DNA of 64,000 nucleotides, taken from contig OX235274.1 of NCBI GenBank assembly GCA_944472155.2, forward strand, positions 40,112,052-40,176,051, read 5' to 3'. Below, in pieces: positions 1 through 10,327 of this stretch (position 1 is its first letter; every line of letters begins with the position of its first letter). Origin of the DNA: Trichobilharzia szidati. Taxonomy: Eukaryota; Platyhelminthes; Trematoda; Strigeidida; Schistosomatidae. The notes under the pieces are model-generated. The model did no database searches. It saw only the letters and a list, made by a program, of their open reading frames with translations, and was not told the DNA's origin. The position numbers and the translations under genes are program-made.

Positions 1-257
1 TTCCTCTTCAGCTGACCCTATGACTGTCCATAAGCTTTTATCTCCTCCTTACATGATCCCTTTCATGTCACACTAGGATCCATGCTCAACTCATCATTTC
101 CCTTTTGGCGTTCTACTTCAGGGCCTGGTACACAGTGCCATTCAACGGTTTCCTCAGCATGTACATGATCTGCCTCCATTTCCTCCTGCATATTTGTTGG
201 TGGCTTTTTGTCAGAGGTACTTGTTTCTAATCATTTCCGGCCATTTCATTTTTAGTA
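1..257 (-). mobile_element. RTE-type LINE, 3' fragment
   Basis: The text matches the complement of the 3' coding end of the RTE copies at 2480-3450 and 17884-18720, including the stretches equivalent to ccatttcctcctgcatattt and the ccggccat block. It lacks its own 3' tail and starts at the window edge. The fragment resumes at 1433-1470 (gcgaaggcagctgttgac), so the SR1-like LINE between was inserted into it. No open frame survives. Confidence 0.7.
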
Positions 258-1427
258 ATAATAATGATAATCTACTTTATTCCAAAAACAGTACTTATAA
301 TACAGAATGGAATTCTCAGCATTTGTCACAATATTGCATCTGATTTACGTAAAATATAAATAAAATTAAAAATTAGAACTAAATTAATCGGAGGTATTTG
401 TCCACATTTATGATATAGAGTCAAAAATATTCAAAGTACGAATTGAGACTATTAAATATAATAATAATAACAGTGAGTTTGTTTCAAACAGTATTGAAAA
501 TCAAAACAAATGATTCAGCGAAGAGATTCTTTTCAACGAATTTATCATCAAGCTGTACAGTCGTTTTTAAGAAGTTATATCCGGTGAGGGAATTGAAACA
601 TAGGTGTGAATGCATAGAATAATAATAATAATATGAAATGCAGTTAAAACTAAAATGTTCTGACAAGTAAATTTACAAGTCTGACAAGATTCCTTTAGCA
701 AATTTGTTGCATGACATCAAGTGCCTATCAGTGACAATGTCAATGAAATGGCCCAGTGGGATACTACCTGCCCTAATGACAGTCTTCAGAGTTCTACGAA
801 GTATGACATAGTCTTTTTTAAGTAATCCAGGAAAGAATAAGGGTGAACAGTAAAGAAGAATAGGTAAAATACGCGAGTTTACAAACTGTAAGAGGTGTGG
901 TTGGGTTATTCCTGAGTGCCTTAACTTCTTAATGTGAAAAGTCAAACGAAATATTCTTTTAGAAATCGCTAAGACATTAGAGGACCAGGATAGGTCAGAA
1001 GAAGGAATTAATCCAAGATACTTAACTTCAGACTTTGTTTCTATATCAGTATCATCAATTTTGCAAGGGTCATAGGAACCAACGGTTTCATTCAACTTTC
1101 GTTTACATCGGAAACTGAAATTAACAGTCTGACATTTGGAAGGATTTAGTTTAAGGCCATTAGACGAAGATCATTTGCTAATTCCTGATAGAAAGCTGTT
1201 CATCTTAGAACAGTTTAGCTGGGAGTTAACAGACATTGAAACAGATCATCGGCATACTTAACAAAGTTCATTTCATCAGAGTGAGGCAAGTCATGTAAGA
1301 AGAAAGAAAACAGAAAAGGAGAAAGGACAGCGCCTTGAGGGACGCCAGCATCAGTAAGCAACGAAGTGGACGACTTTCCCTGACATACAGTGTACTGCTT
1401 TCTTCCTGAGAAATAAGAATGTAAGAA
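258..1427 (-). mobile_element. SR1/CR1-like LINE, 5'-truncated, inserted in RTE
   Basis: On the minus strand this ends with the SR1-like 3' terminus (GAATTCCATTCTGTATTATA, GGAATAAAGTAGATTATCATT) seen again at 9640-9692 and 31763-31836. TAGTA occurs on both sides (253-257 and 1428-1432), and the RTE sequence resumes immediately afterwards, so this is a clean but short target-site duplication. It is 5'-truncated inside the RT domain, as is usual for LINE insertions. Confidence 0.75.
673..1427 (-). pseudogene. SR1/CR1-like reverse transcriptase fragment
   Basis: On the minus strand the fragment opens with GVPQGAVLSPFLFSFFLHDLP (RT motif B region), then FVKYADDL (catalytic YADD), then LNPSKCQ and a C-terminal block with VKYLGLIPSSDLSWSSNV and RILPILLYCSPLFFPGLLKKD. 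These blocks fall in different frames, so at least two frameshifts break the ORF. The N-terminal endonuclease and the RT fingers are absent. In the family this protein carries out target-primed reverse transcription; this copy is dead. The same protein is better preserved at 8456-9342 and 39862-40446. Confidence 0.8.
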
Positions 1428-1470
1428 TAGTATGGAGCGAAGGCAGCTGTTGACAAAATGTGATCATTTA

Positions 1471-1785
1471 ATTTTCATGCCTACAACTATTAAATTGAGT
1501 TTACTTATACTTGTCTTCAAATTTTGGTTCTCATCGAATATGGTACTCATGGCTTACTGTAAGCATGGATGAAAAAGGAAATACTACTGCAGACACGTTT
1601 TGTGAAATAAAAAATATTATAGCAGAGGCGTTACTGAAGAATCTACGTAGATTATACCAAATAGTGAATTAAAATAATAAAAATAGATATGAAACAGAAT
1701 CCATTTCAAAAAAATATCTGACCAATTGGTTCAGAAGAATAAAATGAATGCTAAAAGCCACTTTTCAGTGATCACTTATCGCGGA
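1471..1785. other. unassigned AT-rich stretch
   Basis: I see no open frame, tRNA-like head or repeat shared with the rest of the window here. It lies between two RTE fragments of opposite orientation, so it may hold very decayed LINE sequence. Confidence 0.4.
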
Positions 1786-2350
1786 AGTATTGTTTCAACC
1801 ACAGAAGGAATGGATGAAGATGTCAAAGCCAGAATCGAAAAGGTAGGCTACACCTTCATCAATCTGAATTCGTTTTGAAATTCTTCTGCATTGACTCAGC
1901 ATGTAGAACAAGACTCGGATTTTCAACACAAATATGAATTCAATCAGTTCTTCTATATATGGTTCACCAACTTGTCGCACACGTCAAGAGAAGCACTTAC
2001 AAAAAGTTGCAGACATTTATCAACAGCCATCTTCGTTCCTTAATAAAGATCGAATTGTCAGAAAGAATTAACAACAAGGAACTTTGGGAACAAACCACTC
2101 GAGAACCTATCGTTCAACAAATATGTTGGAGAAAATGGATATGGATTGGGCATACACTGAGGATGCCATCGATTGACATATTGTGCCAGTCCATCACTCC
2201 AGTGCAACCCGAATGGGGAATGAGTTGGTCGTGTATCCGAGCGTGACATGGAGGAGATGACAGACTCTGGGTGATCGTGAGGCCAATTAAAGAGGACTGC
2301 ACAGTACAGGAAAAATTGTGGACATGCTTCTGAAGAGCTCTATCCCAAGG
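1786..2350 (+). pseudogene. RTE-type LINE C-terminal fragment
   Basis: Translated in shifting frames this gives GSIVSTTEGMDEDVKARIEK, FINLNS, then the block corresponding to ELWEQTTREPIVQQICWRKW and WIGHTLR, and finally CNPNGE and MEEMTDSG. These are the conserved C-terminal blocks of the window's RTE family (compare 17976-18700). Several frameshifts and stops are present, and the 3' end decays near 2350 (CCCAAGGGAACTATAATAA, the RTE tail). No RT catalytic motif is included. Confidence 0.75.
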
Positions 2351-2479
2351 GAACTATAATAAAACACATCGCTCTGTAACTGCATTGACAAATTACTAAA
2401 TCTCAGCTTCGTTTGTGTACCTTCCACCAGTTGATCAAAGAGTGTAACGTTTGCTACAAGTGAATCTTCAGCTTGAAGC

Positions 2480-3450
2480 GTGTTCACATTATTATTATTA
2501 TTGTTTCCTTTAATTCCTAGAGGAACATAGGGCTTCAGCCGTGCGTCTCCATTGCGTTCGGTTCTCTGCTAGAGTCTTCACCTGGCTCCAAGTCTGCCCA
2601 CACGTTTTCATCTCCTCTTCACGTGACCTCCTCCAAGTCACCCTTGCACTGACGAGCAACTCGCCGCTTCCTTTTCGGGTTCCACTCGAGCAATGGCCTG
2701 TCTTGTGATGTCACTTGATGGTTTCCTCAGAGTATGGCCAATCCATCTGCATTTCTTCCTGCCTATTTGTTTCACAATCGGTTCCTGGTTGGTTCGCTGT
2801 CAGAGATCCTCCCTGTTGCTGATCTTTTCTGGCCGGCCATCTGATCTTGAGTATTGAGCGAAGACAACTGTTAATGAAGGTCTGTAGTTTGTTTGAGATA
2901 CTCTTTATGACGCGCAGTGCAAGTCTCTGGTCATCCATATAGTGAGTAGCACTGACTTCACATTTGAGTTGAAAATCCGGATCTTATTTTTGATGCTGAG
3001 TGCTGTTGATCTCCACACATACTCGTCCTCGTCAGTTCCGCCTGTAGTTGAAACGATGCTTCCCAGGTAGGTAAAAGAGGTTGTTTCTCTCAGGTTCCTC
3101 CCATTTATGCTGATCGTTGTCCGTTGTTGTTGTTGCTGTTGGTGGTGTTGCCCAGGAATTTTCATCACCTCTGTTTTATCTATGTTCACCTGAAGTCCTA
3201 TCTTTGATGCTTCTTCTGCCAACTTGTTGCTTTTCGCTTGTATATCTTCCAGCTTGTGGGAAATCAGACATATATCATCGGCGAAGTCCAGATCCTCCAA
3301 GTTTTTTGTGTGAGTCCATTTTATGCCTGTTTCCTCATTGCCCACTGTTTGTCTGTCGCATTATCCAATCTACTGCAATCAGGAAAATCATTGGCGATAG
3401 TAGGCAACCTTGTCTTACTCCCTGTCCTCACTTCGAAGGATTCCCAAGTT
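2480..3450 (-). mobile_element. RTE-type LINE, 5'-truncated
   Basis: Minus-strand RTE copy. Its 3' terminus is the AAT/ATT microsatellite at 2487-2505, preceded by the tail GAAGCCCTATGTTCCTCTAG with a GTTCC/GGAAC hairpin. It runs 5' into the RT domain and is cut near 3450, at the same family position (ACTTCGAAGGATTCC) that is still continuous at 43384. The 3' tail matches that of the tRNA-headed SINE. Confidence 0.8.
2711..3445 (-). pseudogene. RTE reverse transcriptase C-terminal half
   Basis: The best frame (about 2940-3345) reads NLEDLDFADDICLISHKLED, with an intact catalytic FADD (motif C), then LQVNIDKTEVMKI, a glutamine run encoded by CAA codons, and ISINGRNLRETTSFTYLGSI. Downstream frames hold ALRVIKSISNKLQTFINSCL and the ELWEQ-like block with errors. 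The upstream RT motifs (A and B) and the apurinic endonuclease domain are missing. This would be the C-terminal half of the LINE protein. Frameshifts near 2940 and downstream make it a pseudogene. Confidence 0.75.
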
Positions 3451-4399
3451 TTTTCTGAATGTTTTCATGTATATTTTCAGTAGAACATATTTTGATATAA
3501 AACAATGAATAACAGCACTACGCACTTTTAGTTTTTATTAACCACGCATAAATTATAATGATGAGTTTTCTATCCAATTAAAATAAAACTGATATGTTTA
3601 TATTCTAGTACTTTTCTAAGATCTCAGATCAAATTTTAACATCTTGTTCAAAAAAAGACAAAGAAAAGCAGGTTTTCAAATTAACGAAACTAAAGTATCC
3701 CCGGAAAACTTAGTATACTGATATAAAGACTCATAAAACAGATACAAAATTTCAGACAAAATGTTGAATGAATGTGGATTCTTATATTTTAGAATGGTCT
3801 TAATATCATTACTAATCGTGAATAAATATTAACCCAATGAACTCACAACGATTAACAAGCCTGTTTAGAACAACTGGAGAGTGTCGAGAATCAGGCTGCT
3901 CATAAGAGTAACACCTATTACAGTGATGTAAAACACATCCTCTACTATTGCAAAACCGGAGTAAGAAGCACTTAGGAAATGAAGAAACGACAAAAGTGTT
4001 GCATTAATAAAAGCCAGTGCAGGCAGTAATAAAGAAGAGATAATACAAACGAAGCGGCTTGGCATTTATATAAGGAGGGAGCCAAAGTGATTGTTAAATT
4101 TAACAGAACAGTATATAGTTGGGAAGAGATTACTTCAAGAACTTGAACCTAAGAATGGGATTCGGTCTCAAACCTAGGTTCGATGGTCACTTGAATATTC
4201 GTAACTCTTCAGTTTCTTTGAAAGTTATACCAGACATCACTGACACACTAGCGAATAATTTCTCCTAGCCTCAGTAGTGAAACCCCAAAGCAAACATTCG
4301 TAATTTATAATATGGGACTAAGTTGACTTCAATTCTGAAGTTTCAACTCCAGAAACATAAACAGGATAAATATATAGGAAGTTAAAACACTGACTCACA
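3451..4399. other. unassigned AT-rich stretch
   Basis: About 950 bases with no supported gene. Short frames exist (for example on the minus strand at 3865-4065) but carry no recognisable motif. I see no tRNA-like, hammerhead or LINE tail sequence. Confidence 0.4.
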
Positions 4400-4600
4400 C
4401 AAGCGTTCATGTATGAGAAGTTCGGGTTCTATTCCAAACCAATGCGTTCCTGAACCTCACCTAGTATACCAACTGGTAATAAGCTCGGGAAAAAAATGAA
4501 GTTAGGCGTGAGGTTGACGACACCATCTTGTAAACACGGAGCATCACCACCACTGAAATTTCAAAGCTGAAAGCACCATATTTTACTCAAAACGTAAAAG
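4400..4600 (+). mobile_element. tRNA-headed SINE, degenerate copy
   Basis: This resembles the SINE at 26888-27128: a B-box-like gttcgggttctattcc, then ctggtaataagc, then the tail block accaccactgaaatttcaaagctgaa and a ttttactcaaaac remnant of the shared LINE tail. It is strongly diverged and the A box is barely recognisable. Confidence 0.5.
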
Positions 4601-4739
4601 ACAAAAAGTATACTAGTATTCTAATTAAAAAGAAATATCACTTAGTAGAAAATCATATAAAACAGAAATATTATGATCTAATAGATGTTAAATACTCTGA
4701 TGGATTTAATTGGTGGATGGTGACTAGCAGTGGAATCCA

Positions 4740-4780
4740 CCAGGATGCACACTTCGTCCTACTTGGGACTCGCCATCTGG
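4740..4780 (-). ncRNA. hammerhead-like motif, minus arm
   Basis: On the minus strand: stem I CCAG...CTGG, core ATGGCGA where CTGANGA is expected, stem II GTCC/GGAC closing an AAGT-type loop, then GAAG instead of GAAA. Core positions 3, 6 and the final A of GAAA deviate, so self-cleavage is unlikely. It is clearly derived from the schistosome SM-alpha hammerhead. Confidence 0.7.
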
Positions 4781-4852
4781 CTCGAAACGAGTGTCCACAG
4801 TTTCAGACGCCAAAGTGTTATCCACTAGACCATTCGAGAAATGTAGGCACAC

Positions 4853-4893
4853 CCAGATAACGAGTCCCAAATAGGACGAAACGCGCATCCTGG
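4853..4893 (+). ncRNA. hammerhead-like motif, plus arm
   Basis: Stem I CCAG/CTGG, core ATAACGA, a perfect GTCC-CAAATA-GGAC stem II, then GAAA and a stem III of CGCGCA with cleavage triplet ATC. Relative to CTGANGA, position 3 is A and position 5 is A, so activity is doubtful although all three helices can still form. Confidence 0.75.
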
Positions 4894-5111
4894 ATTCCAC
4901 TGCTAGTCACCATCCACCAATTAAATACTAATTAAATGCCCAGACATCGTCGAAGCATCTGCACAAGAAGCCGACATGTCAACCTGAGACCGAGCACTTC
5001 GGTCTAAGCAATCGACGGGAAAATCTAAAATTCAATTAAACTCTGATGGATGATCAATTTAATCTACAAGAATGCAATACAAATTACATTGACTTGGTTA
5101 CACGAAATATT

Positions 5112-5349
5112 TTTTAATTTTAATCCTTTACGTTCCCATTGGAACGTAGGGCTTCAAACTAGAGGTGTGAAGTTTCGATAGCAGTGGTGTTTATTTTTAC
5201 GGGATGGGGTTGCTAGCCTCATGCCCAACCTTCCGTCTTTACCAGTCTTATTACTGGCTTAGCGAGGTAAAGGTTTGCGTCAGCCGGGTACCGAACCCCG
5301 GACCACATGCGTTGTTGGCTAGCATTCTACCGCTGTGCCACCGACGCAC
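5112..5349 (-). mobile_element. tRNA-headed SINE
   Basis: On the minus strand it begins GTGCGTCGGTGGCACAGCGG (A-box region), has a GGTTCGGTACCC B box, then TAAGCCAGTAATAAGACTGG, the central AGGTTGGGCATGAGG and AACACCACTGC, and ends with the RTE-like tail (CCTACGTTCCAATGGGAACG) and an A/T-rich tract. A cacgaaa repeat at 5101-5107 and 5347-5353 may be the target duplication, but it overlaps the SINE's own end. Confidence 0.85.
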
Positions 5350-5499
5350 GAAAGCAAATTTATAATTCATGCATGGCGCACAACAAACATATATTTTATA
5401 CACATATTATCGTCCGTTTACCTGACATCACAGAAGTTATATGTGGCAGAACTTCAGTTGAATCATCCTATGTAAATTTTGGCAGTGTATATTTACAGA

Positions 5500-5950
5500 T
5501 TACTATCCCCTTGGGTACTGACTGGAAAATAGAGATTCAGCAGCACATCTCCACTATGTCCTGTTCTCTGCGGTTCCCTTTAGCTGGTCCTACGATTGCC
5601 AGTTGTCTGTCGTCTCCTCCTCACACTATCTTCTTCACGTCACTCTCGAACACACGCTCAACTCATCGCTTCCCATTTACGTTGCGCTTGAGGGCCTGGC
5701 ATTCAAGTTCTGTCAGCAGTGTCATCAGCGTGACTCCGATCCATATATTCACTTTCTTTGGAATATTTATTGAGCGGTAGGTTCTTGATTCATTCTTTCC
5801 CACAGTTTCTTGGTACTTATTCTTTTTGGCCATCTCATCTTCAAAATATCGAGACAGTTGCTGATAAAAGTTTGTAGTAGCCAGTTGGAAATGTTTTTCG
5901 TGACACGCTAAGTTTCTGAACTAAAGAGAAGCACTGAAAGACTTAATATT
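5500..5950 (-). mobile_element. RTE-type LINE, 3' coding fragment
   Basis: The complement matches the C-terminal coding end of the RTE copies: blocks equivalent to gcacatctccactatgtcct, cacgctcaactcatcgcttc and ccatctcatcttcaaaatat, and the region matching the SNKLQTFI block near 5850-5900. It is full of frameshifts and has lost its 3' tail. Confidence 0.65.
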
Positions 5951-6290
5951 GGTGTAGACTTACTCTGTTGAAACCATCAGCATTCAACAACGAAATGGGA
6001 GTAAAAATAATTTTGTCTGATTTTTCTTATAATTTGAAAATACAAGCCATAAAATAATGCTGGATTTTAGCTTTTAGATCACTATGAAGCTTGGATCACA
6101 ATTCGAATAAAATCTGCCTTTAATTCTGAGAAGAATTAATTTTTTTGATTTTTTCTTCTTAACGCATATGGACAAGAACCAGGAGAAATGCAGATATTAC
6201 CATATAGTGCTGAAGAGCCTTATTTATGATACATAAATTCATAGAAGGACTGAAAAGCCACAATAAAAGGTACTTTTAACATAGTTTTAT

Positions 6291-6535
6291 TATTACTTAT
6301 TTATTAATTCCATCACGTTCTCAGTGGAACATAGGACTTCAAGCTAGAGGCTTGAAGTTTCTGTAGCAGTGTTTATGTTTACAGGATGGGTTGCTAGCCT
6401 CATGCCTAACCCTTCCTTTTTACCAGCTTTTTATTTCTGGCTTAGCGAGGGAAAGGAGTGCGTTGGTCGGGGATTGAACTCCGGACCATGTGCATGGTCG
6501 GCGAGCCTCCTGACTGCTGTGTCACCGACGCACAG
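6291..6535 (-). mobile_element. tRNA-headed SINE with TSD
   Basis: Minus-strand copy with the full module order: tRNA-like head (CTGTGCGTCGGTGACACAGC, B box GAGTTCAATCCC), CTTTCCCTCGCTAAGCC, central block, and tail CCTATGTTCCACTGAGAACG followed by an A/T-rich end. A 12-bp duplication, acatagttttat, lies at 6279-6290 and 6536-6547, which defines both ends exactly. Confidence 0.9.
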
Positions 6536-6812
6536 ACATAGTTTTATGGTTTTGTGAAAGGCTTTGCATGAAGTCCCATTGAGGTAAGCTTCTGAAGCCG
6601 AATGTATCCTACCCAAACGTTTTTGAGATATTTTTTGTTGAGTTCTAGTTATTTATTTTTTGTGTACATGAATTTCCTTAAAGGACTCATCTTTTATAGG
6701 GGAGCATAAAGTCTATAAATGCTGTTGTGGTTTAAAGAGGTTTTATATTCATTTAACTGGTAACATTCTTTATTTCTGAGGGAATACACAAGATAAAGGT
6801 GACAAAAAAGGT

Positions 6813-7143
6813 GTGGAGCGAGTTATGTTGGCCGTTGCTCTAGGAACTTGATTCTTCGTGCTCAAGAGCATATCCGACTATGGCTAAGTAAAGGTGTAGT
6901 TAAAACCATTAACAGCTCGATTTTAGACCACGTGGTGCAAACCGGTCACAAAGCCAGCGTAGAAGAGTCCTTCTCTATAATATACCGAGTGCCTAACAAA
7001 CTGCCAAAATCGTCGTAGCACCGCATTCTCCAAACAGCAGAGGCTATTGCAATTCGCCTCAAACAACCAGCGCTCTGTGTCCAAAGGAAACAAGTCCAGC
7101 CCCTACTACTGCCCTGGCCCTCAGTAGAGACTATAAACTCATG
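6813..7143 (+). pseudogene. PLE GIY-YIG nuclease domain, C-terminal part
   Basis: Starts inside the domain at GASYVGRCSRN (the YIG-equivalent strand), followed by RAQEH with the conserved Arg and Glu-His region, then SILDHVVQTGH and the C-terminal block AEAIAIRLKQPALCVQRKQV. The upstream CVYQF strand and all of the RT are missing, and an in-frame TAG falls after NKLPKSS. In PLEs this domain nicks target DNA for integration; this copy cannot be functional. Confidence 0.8.
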
Positions 7144-7305
7144 AATTTGTACTATTACCTTTCCTAATTCTTCTGACATTCAGTTTATTTTATGTTGATG
7201 CTGTTCAGCTGTAATTTATCAATATTATTGATTTGATGTTATTTAAACATTAATGTCGTTCATAAGACTAATTCATTCATTCATTATAATGTATATATAA
7301 CTGTA

Positions 7306-7346
7306 GAACCTGATGATGAATTTATCGAAAAGAGTACTCTTTGTTC
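7306..7346 (+). ncRNA. hammerhead ribozyme motif in PLE repeat
   Basis: Stem I GAAC/GTTC, canonical core CTGATGA, a weak stem II (TGAATTTATC), GAAA, a short stem III AGAGTACTCT, then TTT before GTTC. Hammerheads with minimal stem III are known from PLE terminal repeats. The core bases are all canonical, so cleavage would be expected after the last T before GTTC if stem II folds. Confidence 0.75.
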
Positions 7347-7394
7347 CGTGTCTATTCTTTATAACAAAGCTTTAAAACTTTCAACTTAGTCAGA

Positions 7395-8250
7395 CTGTCG
7401 GTTGCTTTGATGTTTACGCACGTGGACGACACTTCCGTTATCTGCAATAAGGATGTAATACTTGGTGATCTCTTGTTTGCATTCAACAACTACCATCCTC
7501 CCTTACAATTTGACTTAGAAAATAAATATGAACAAAGCATTCCCTTTCTTGATGTGTTCATCAGTATGCATAATAACGCATCGTTCAAAAGATCCATCCA
7601 ACGGAAATGTACATGGAATGGATAACTAACTGATTTTATAGTTAGCCGCCTATCTCCAGGAAAAGAAGCTCGATTCATTCGCTCTGCTTTAGGATGAGAA
7701 TTATTTGTACTTATTTGACTTCGCTGACTCAGAACTTTCTTTCCTCAAAGTCATGTTGGCAGAAAACGGATATCCGAACAGATTTATTGAGAAAAACAAG
7801 GAAGATTAGCAAAGAAAACTATATTTCGGATTCAATGGTAAACAAGCTTCAGATGTGCTCAAGAACTGTCTCTCTTAATCGGTCAGTAAGGCGTTCTTTG
7901 CTGCAAAACTACACATGAACTTCACCAGCCGTAAGTTGTTCCCTGTTTTTGTAAAAGATAAGCTCCTGCGTCTGGTCTCCTTTATGTGAATCTGTCATTT
8001 CATCTGCTCTTGTGGAACAAGTTATATTGGGCGTAGCCAGCCAGGATATACGAGAACATAATCCAGCATGGTTTTATAAGGGGGAAATGAAGGATGTGAG
8101 AAGCCCTATTCTAGGGCACTCGATTGCCTACTTCCACTCTACCAACCCAAACCAGAATTTTAACATCACCCGTAGAATGCATGCTTAATTAACGTGTTTT
8201 ATTAGTTCTAAACTTCTAAAGATAGCGGAAGGCTTCGGTATTCCTAAATT
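7395..8250 (+). pseudogene. second PLE: RT C-terminus and nuclease remnant
   Basis: The frame at 7407-7625 reads FTHVDDTSVI (RT motif C, HVDD), then FNNYHPPLQF, IPFLDVFI and SIQRKCTWNG, the post-catalytic block of PLE RT. After a frameshift comes AENGYPNRFIEKN-like text (7750-7800), and near 7990-8050 CHFICSCGTSYIGRSQPGY, a GIY-YIG strand. It belongs to a different PLE family from the neighbour at 6811. Frameshifts and stops separate each block, and both ends are truncated. Confidence 0.75.
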
Positions 8251-8454
8251 CAGGCTATATCTTTTTATGTAAAAGAAGTATGTACAGTCTCTATATGTAC
8301 CCTGGTTGTAGAGGGATAAACATTTATTCATTTTGTTCATTTAGTTAATCTGTGTAACTTTCCCTCATTGCTACGATTAATATTATCACTGTTACTATTG
8401 TTATTATTCTGACTTTGATCTGTTCCTGTATTACTTCACAACACCTATACACTT

Positions 8455-9692
8455 CATGAACCAGTACACTGCGCTCACTGAAGCTGGTGTCCCTCAAGGT
8501 GCTGTACTCTCCCCACTTCTCTTTTCTTTCTTTCTACATGACTTACCATCTTCAAATGACATTAATTTTGTCAAATATGCTGACGACCTGACTGTATCTT
8601 TGCCTGTCAAATGTCAAAGTGACTGCTCTAAACTTAATGGCTTTCTGTCAGAAATCAGCCAGTGGTCCAAGGAAAATGGTCTTACCCTAAACCCCTCCAA
8701 ATGCCAAACGGTCAATTTCACCTTTAGGTATAAATCCGACCTAAACAAACTGGTTGGCTCTCACGAGGTATGCAACATAGACGGCACTGAAATAGAAACC
8801 AAATCGGAAATTAAATACCTAGACGTCATTCTATCTGCTGATCTCTCCTGGTCGTCTTATATCTTGACGATTTCTAAGAAAATATTCCGTCTTACCTTCT
8901 ACATCAAGAAGTTAAAACATTCTGGTATAACCCAACCCTTACTCCTACAATTCGTTAACTCTCGCATTCTGCCTATTATTCTCTATTGCTCCGCCTAAGT
9001 TTTCCGGGCTACTGAAGAAAGACTATAACATATTACGCAGAATGTTAAAAGTTGTCAGCAGGGTAAGCAACGTGCCACTCAATCAGCTTGTTAATATTCT
9101 GATCGACAGGCACATGGACTCATGTGAAAAATGAACCAAATCCATTTTATCTAGCTCACACCACCATCTTCATTCACAACTCTCCCCTTGCATCTCATCA
9201 GGTAAAACCAGAAGGCTATACAGAAAACTATATGCTCGCATTAGCAAGTACATAAACTCAACCATACCCTACTTAGCTCGTGTTCTGTACGATAAAGAAA
9301 GCATTAGGCGTGATACCTATAACTTATTAAATAGTCAGTAATACAACTGGATCTCGTCTTTCCAACTCACATCATCAATAGGTACAACATTTTCTTTCTT
9401 TCTTTTCCTTTTCTCTCTCTCTTTTTCTGCTATGTGCTGCTTTGTTTCTTTCTCTCGCTTACACCAGTAAATATGACAGCTCCTACTTTTCTAACACCTT
9501 CAAACACTGTTCAGCTTTACCTTTGCTACCGACATGCCAATATGTTGTTGTCATAATGACCTGAGATTTCCTTAATCTATGCAGAATTCTATTTATTGAT
9601 AATGTACTAACTGGATGCAATACTGTAGTAGAAAATGCTGAGAATTCCATTCTGTATCACAAGTACTGTTTTGGAATAAAGCAAATTATTAT
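8455..9692 (+). mobile_element. SR1/CR1-like LINE, 5'-truncated
   Basis: Starts inside the RT domain and ends with the SR1-like 3' terminus (gagaattccattctgtatca, ggaataaagcaaattattat). It is the best-preserved SR1-like copy in the window. I see no certain target duplication. Confidence 0.85.
8456..9342 (+). pseudogene. SR1/CR1-like reverse transcriptase, C-terminal half
   Basis: An open stretch of 180 codons (8456-8998) reads GVPQGAVLSPLLFSFFLHDL, then FVKYADDLTVSLPV with the catalytic YADD at about 8575-8586, FLSEISQWSKENGLTLNPSK, and ITQPLLLQFVNSRILPIILY. A frameshift at about 8995 ends it; the continuation PGLLKKDYNILRRMLKVV through YNLLNSQ runs to a stop near 9342. RT motifs before B and the endonuclease are absent because of 5' truncation. 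The role would be LINE retrotransposition. Confidence 0.85.
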
Positions 9693-9723
9693 ATATGACA
9701 CTATTTATTTTTACGAAATGACC

Positions 9724-10055
9724 ACGGATTGATGTCAGTTAGAGAACCATTGAAAATCAGCATTAGAGTAATGGACAGCTGTTTCATCCTAGTTTGGGAA
9801 TCATCGGCAGTACGCACCCACCGTCATGGTTCAAACCCAGGACCTTCCTATTAAAAGGTAAGCTCGCATACCATTCAGCCACTGGGACCCGATTCAATGG
9901 CTCATGAATTCTAACTTCTGCCGATTCGTGATTTACCGCGACCCCAACCATTGCTGTAGGTGGGACATCCATCCTCACACGTGACATCTGGATTGACCTC
10001 ACTGTTCACTCCAGGAAACCCCATCCTGTAGCAAGTCACTAGCGAGCATCAGATC
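9724..10055 (-). mobile_element. SINE-2: tRNA/hammerhead SINE
   Basis: Minus-strand copy. Order in sense: AGTCACTTGCTACAGGATGG, a CGAATCGGCAGAAGTTAG block, the tRNA-like GGGTCCCAGTGGCTGAATGG (A box) and CCTGGGTTTGAACC (B box), GGGTGCGTACTG, a hammerhead-like core, then CAATGGTTCTCTAACTGACA. The same module order recurs at 16431, 29240, 32625 and 38560. Confidence 0.8.
9768..9813 (-). ncRNA. hammerhead-like motif of SINE-2
   Basis: On the minus strand: GTACTG (stem I), core CCGATGA (expected CTGANGA; position 4 changed), stem II TTCCCAAACTAGGAT, GAAA, then CAGCTGTC and a mutated CATTAC partner. The architecture is kept but the core carries a substitution. Confidence 0.6.
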
Positions 10056-10126
10056 AATTATAATCACAAACATTTTAATTGCATTTCACACTATTATTAC
10101 TATTTTAAGTATTCACACCTTTGAGT

Positions 10127-10327
10127 AATTTGGTCGATGGTGAATAGCGGTAAAATACAAGATGTGTATTTCGTCCTATCCGGGACCCGTCACTGAATGT
10201 ATCTGCACACCCCAGTGTGGCTGGAACCTAGTACCCATCGTTTTCAGACAGCAGAACTTTACCCACTAATCCAGTTTGGCCGCCAGAACCACCTCTTGTA
10301 CAAGGGATGTTAGTTATTATTTAATTC
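10127..10327 (-). mobile_element. SM-alpha-like tRNA/hammerhead element, single orientation
   Basis: Minus-strand copy with the same outer end as the inverted composites (aatttggtcgatggtgaata), a hammerhead-like motif at 10158-10195 (CAGTGACGG, GTCCCGGATAGGAC, GAAA) and a tRNA-like part (gttttcagacagcagaactt, taatccagtttggccgcc). It lacks an opposite-facing arm, so it shows the monomer from which the composites derive. Confidence 0.7.

Larger units (their letters stand above)
4706..5039 (+). mobile_element. inverted SM-alpha-like tRNA/hammerhead composite
   Basis: Two hammerhead arms face in opposite directions: a minus-strand arm (4706-4850, which also holds a tRNA-like part with gttatccactagacc) and a plus-strand arm (4853-4923) followed by a 3' block ending aatctaaaattcaattaaa. 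The pair is bracketed by 12-bp duplications actctgatggat at 4694-4705 and 5040-5051, so the whole composite inserted as one unit. The left end (aattggtggatggtgactag) matches the left ends of the copies at 28725 and 31837. Confidence 0.8.
6811..7360 (+). mobile_element. PLE fragment: nuclease end plus terminal repeat
   Basis: 5'-truncated copy of the same PLE family as 21742-25028. It starts at ggtgtggagcgagttatgtt in the GIY-YIG coding region and runs through the 3' untranslated part into the hammerhead and gtgtctattctttat. The coding part (about 6813-7143) reads SYVGRCSRNLILRAQEH and INSSILDHVVQTGHKASVEE, interrupted by one stop at KSS*HRI. Confidence 0.85.

Noticed and set aside
4706..5039. 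CRISPR-like or terminal-inverted-repeat DNA transposon
   Set aside because: The inverted arms are hammerhead sequences, and the 12-bp duplication fits retrotransposition; no transposase or spaced repeat array is present.
5307..5780. Open frame of 157 codons on the plus strand
   Set aside because: It runs antisense through a tRNA-headed SINE and an RTE fragment; the protein has no motif, and the frame is a by-product of those repeats.
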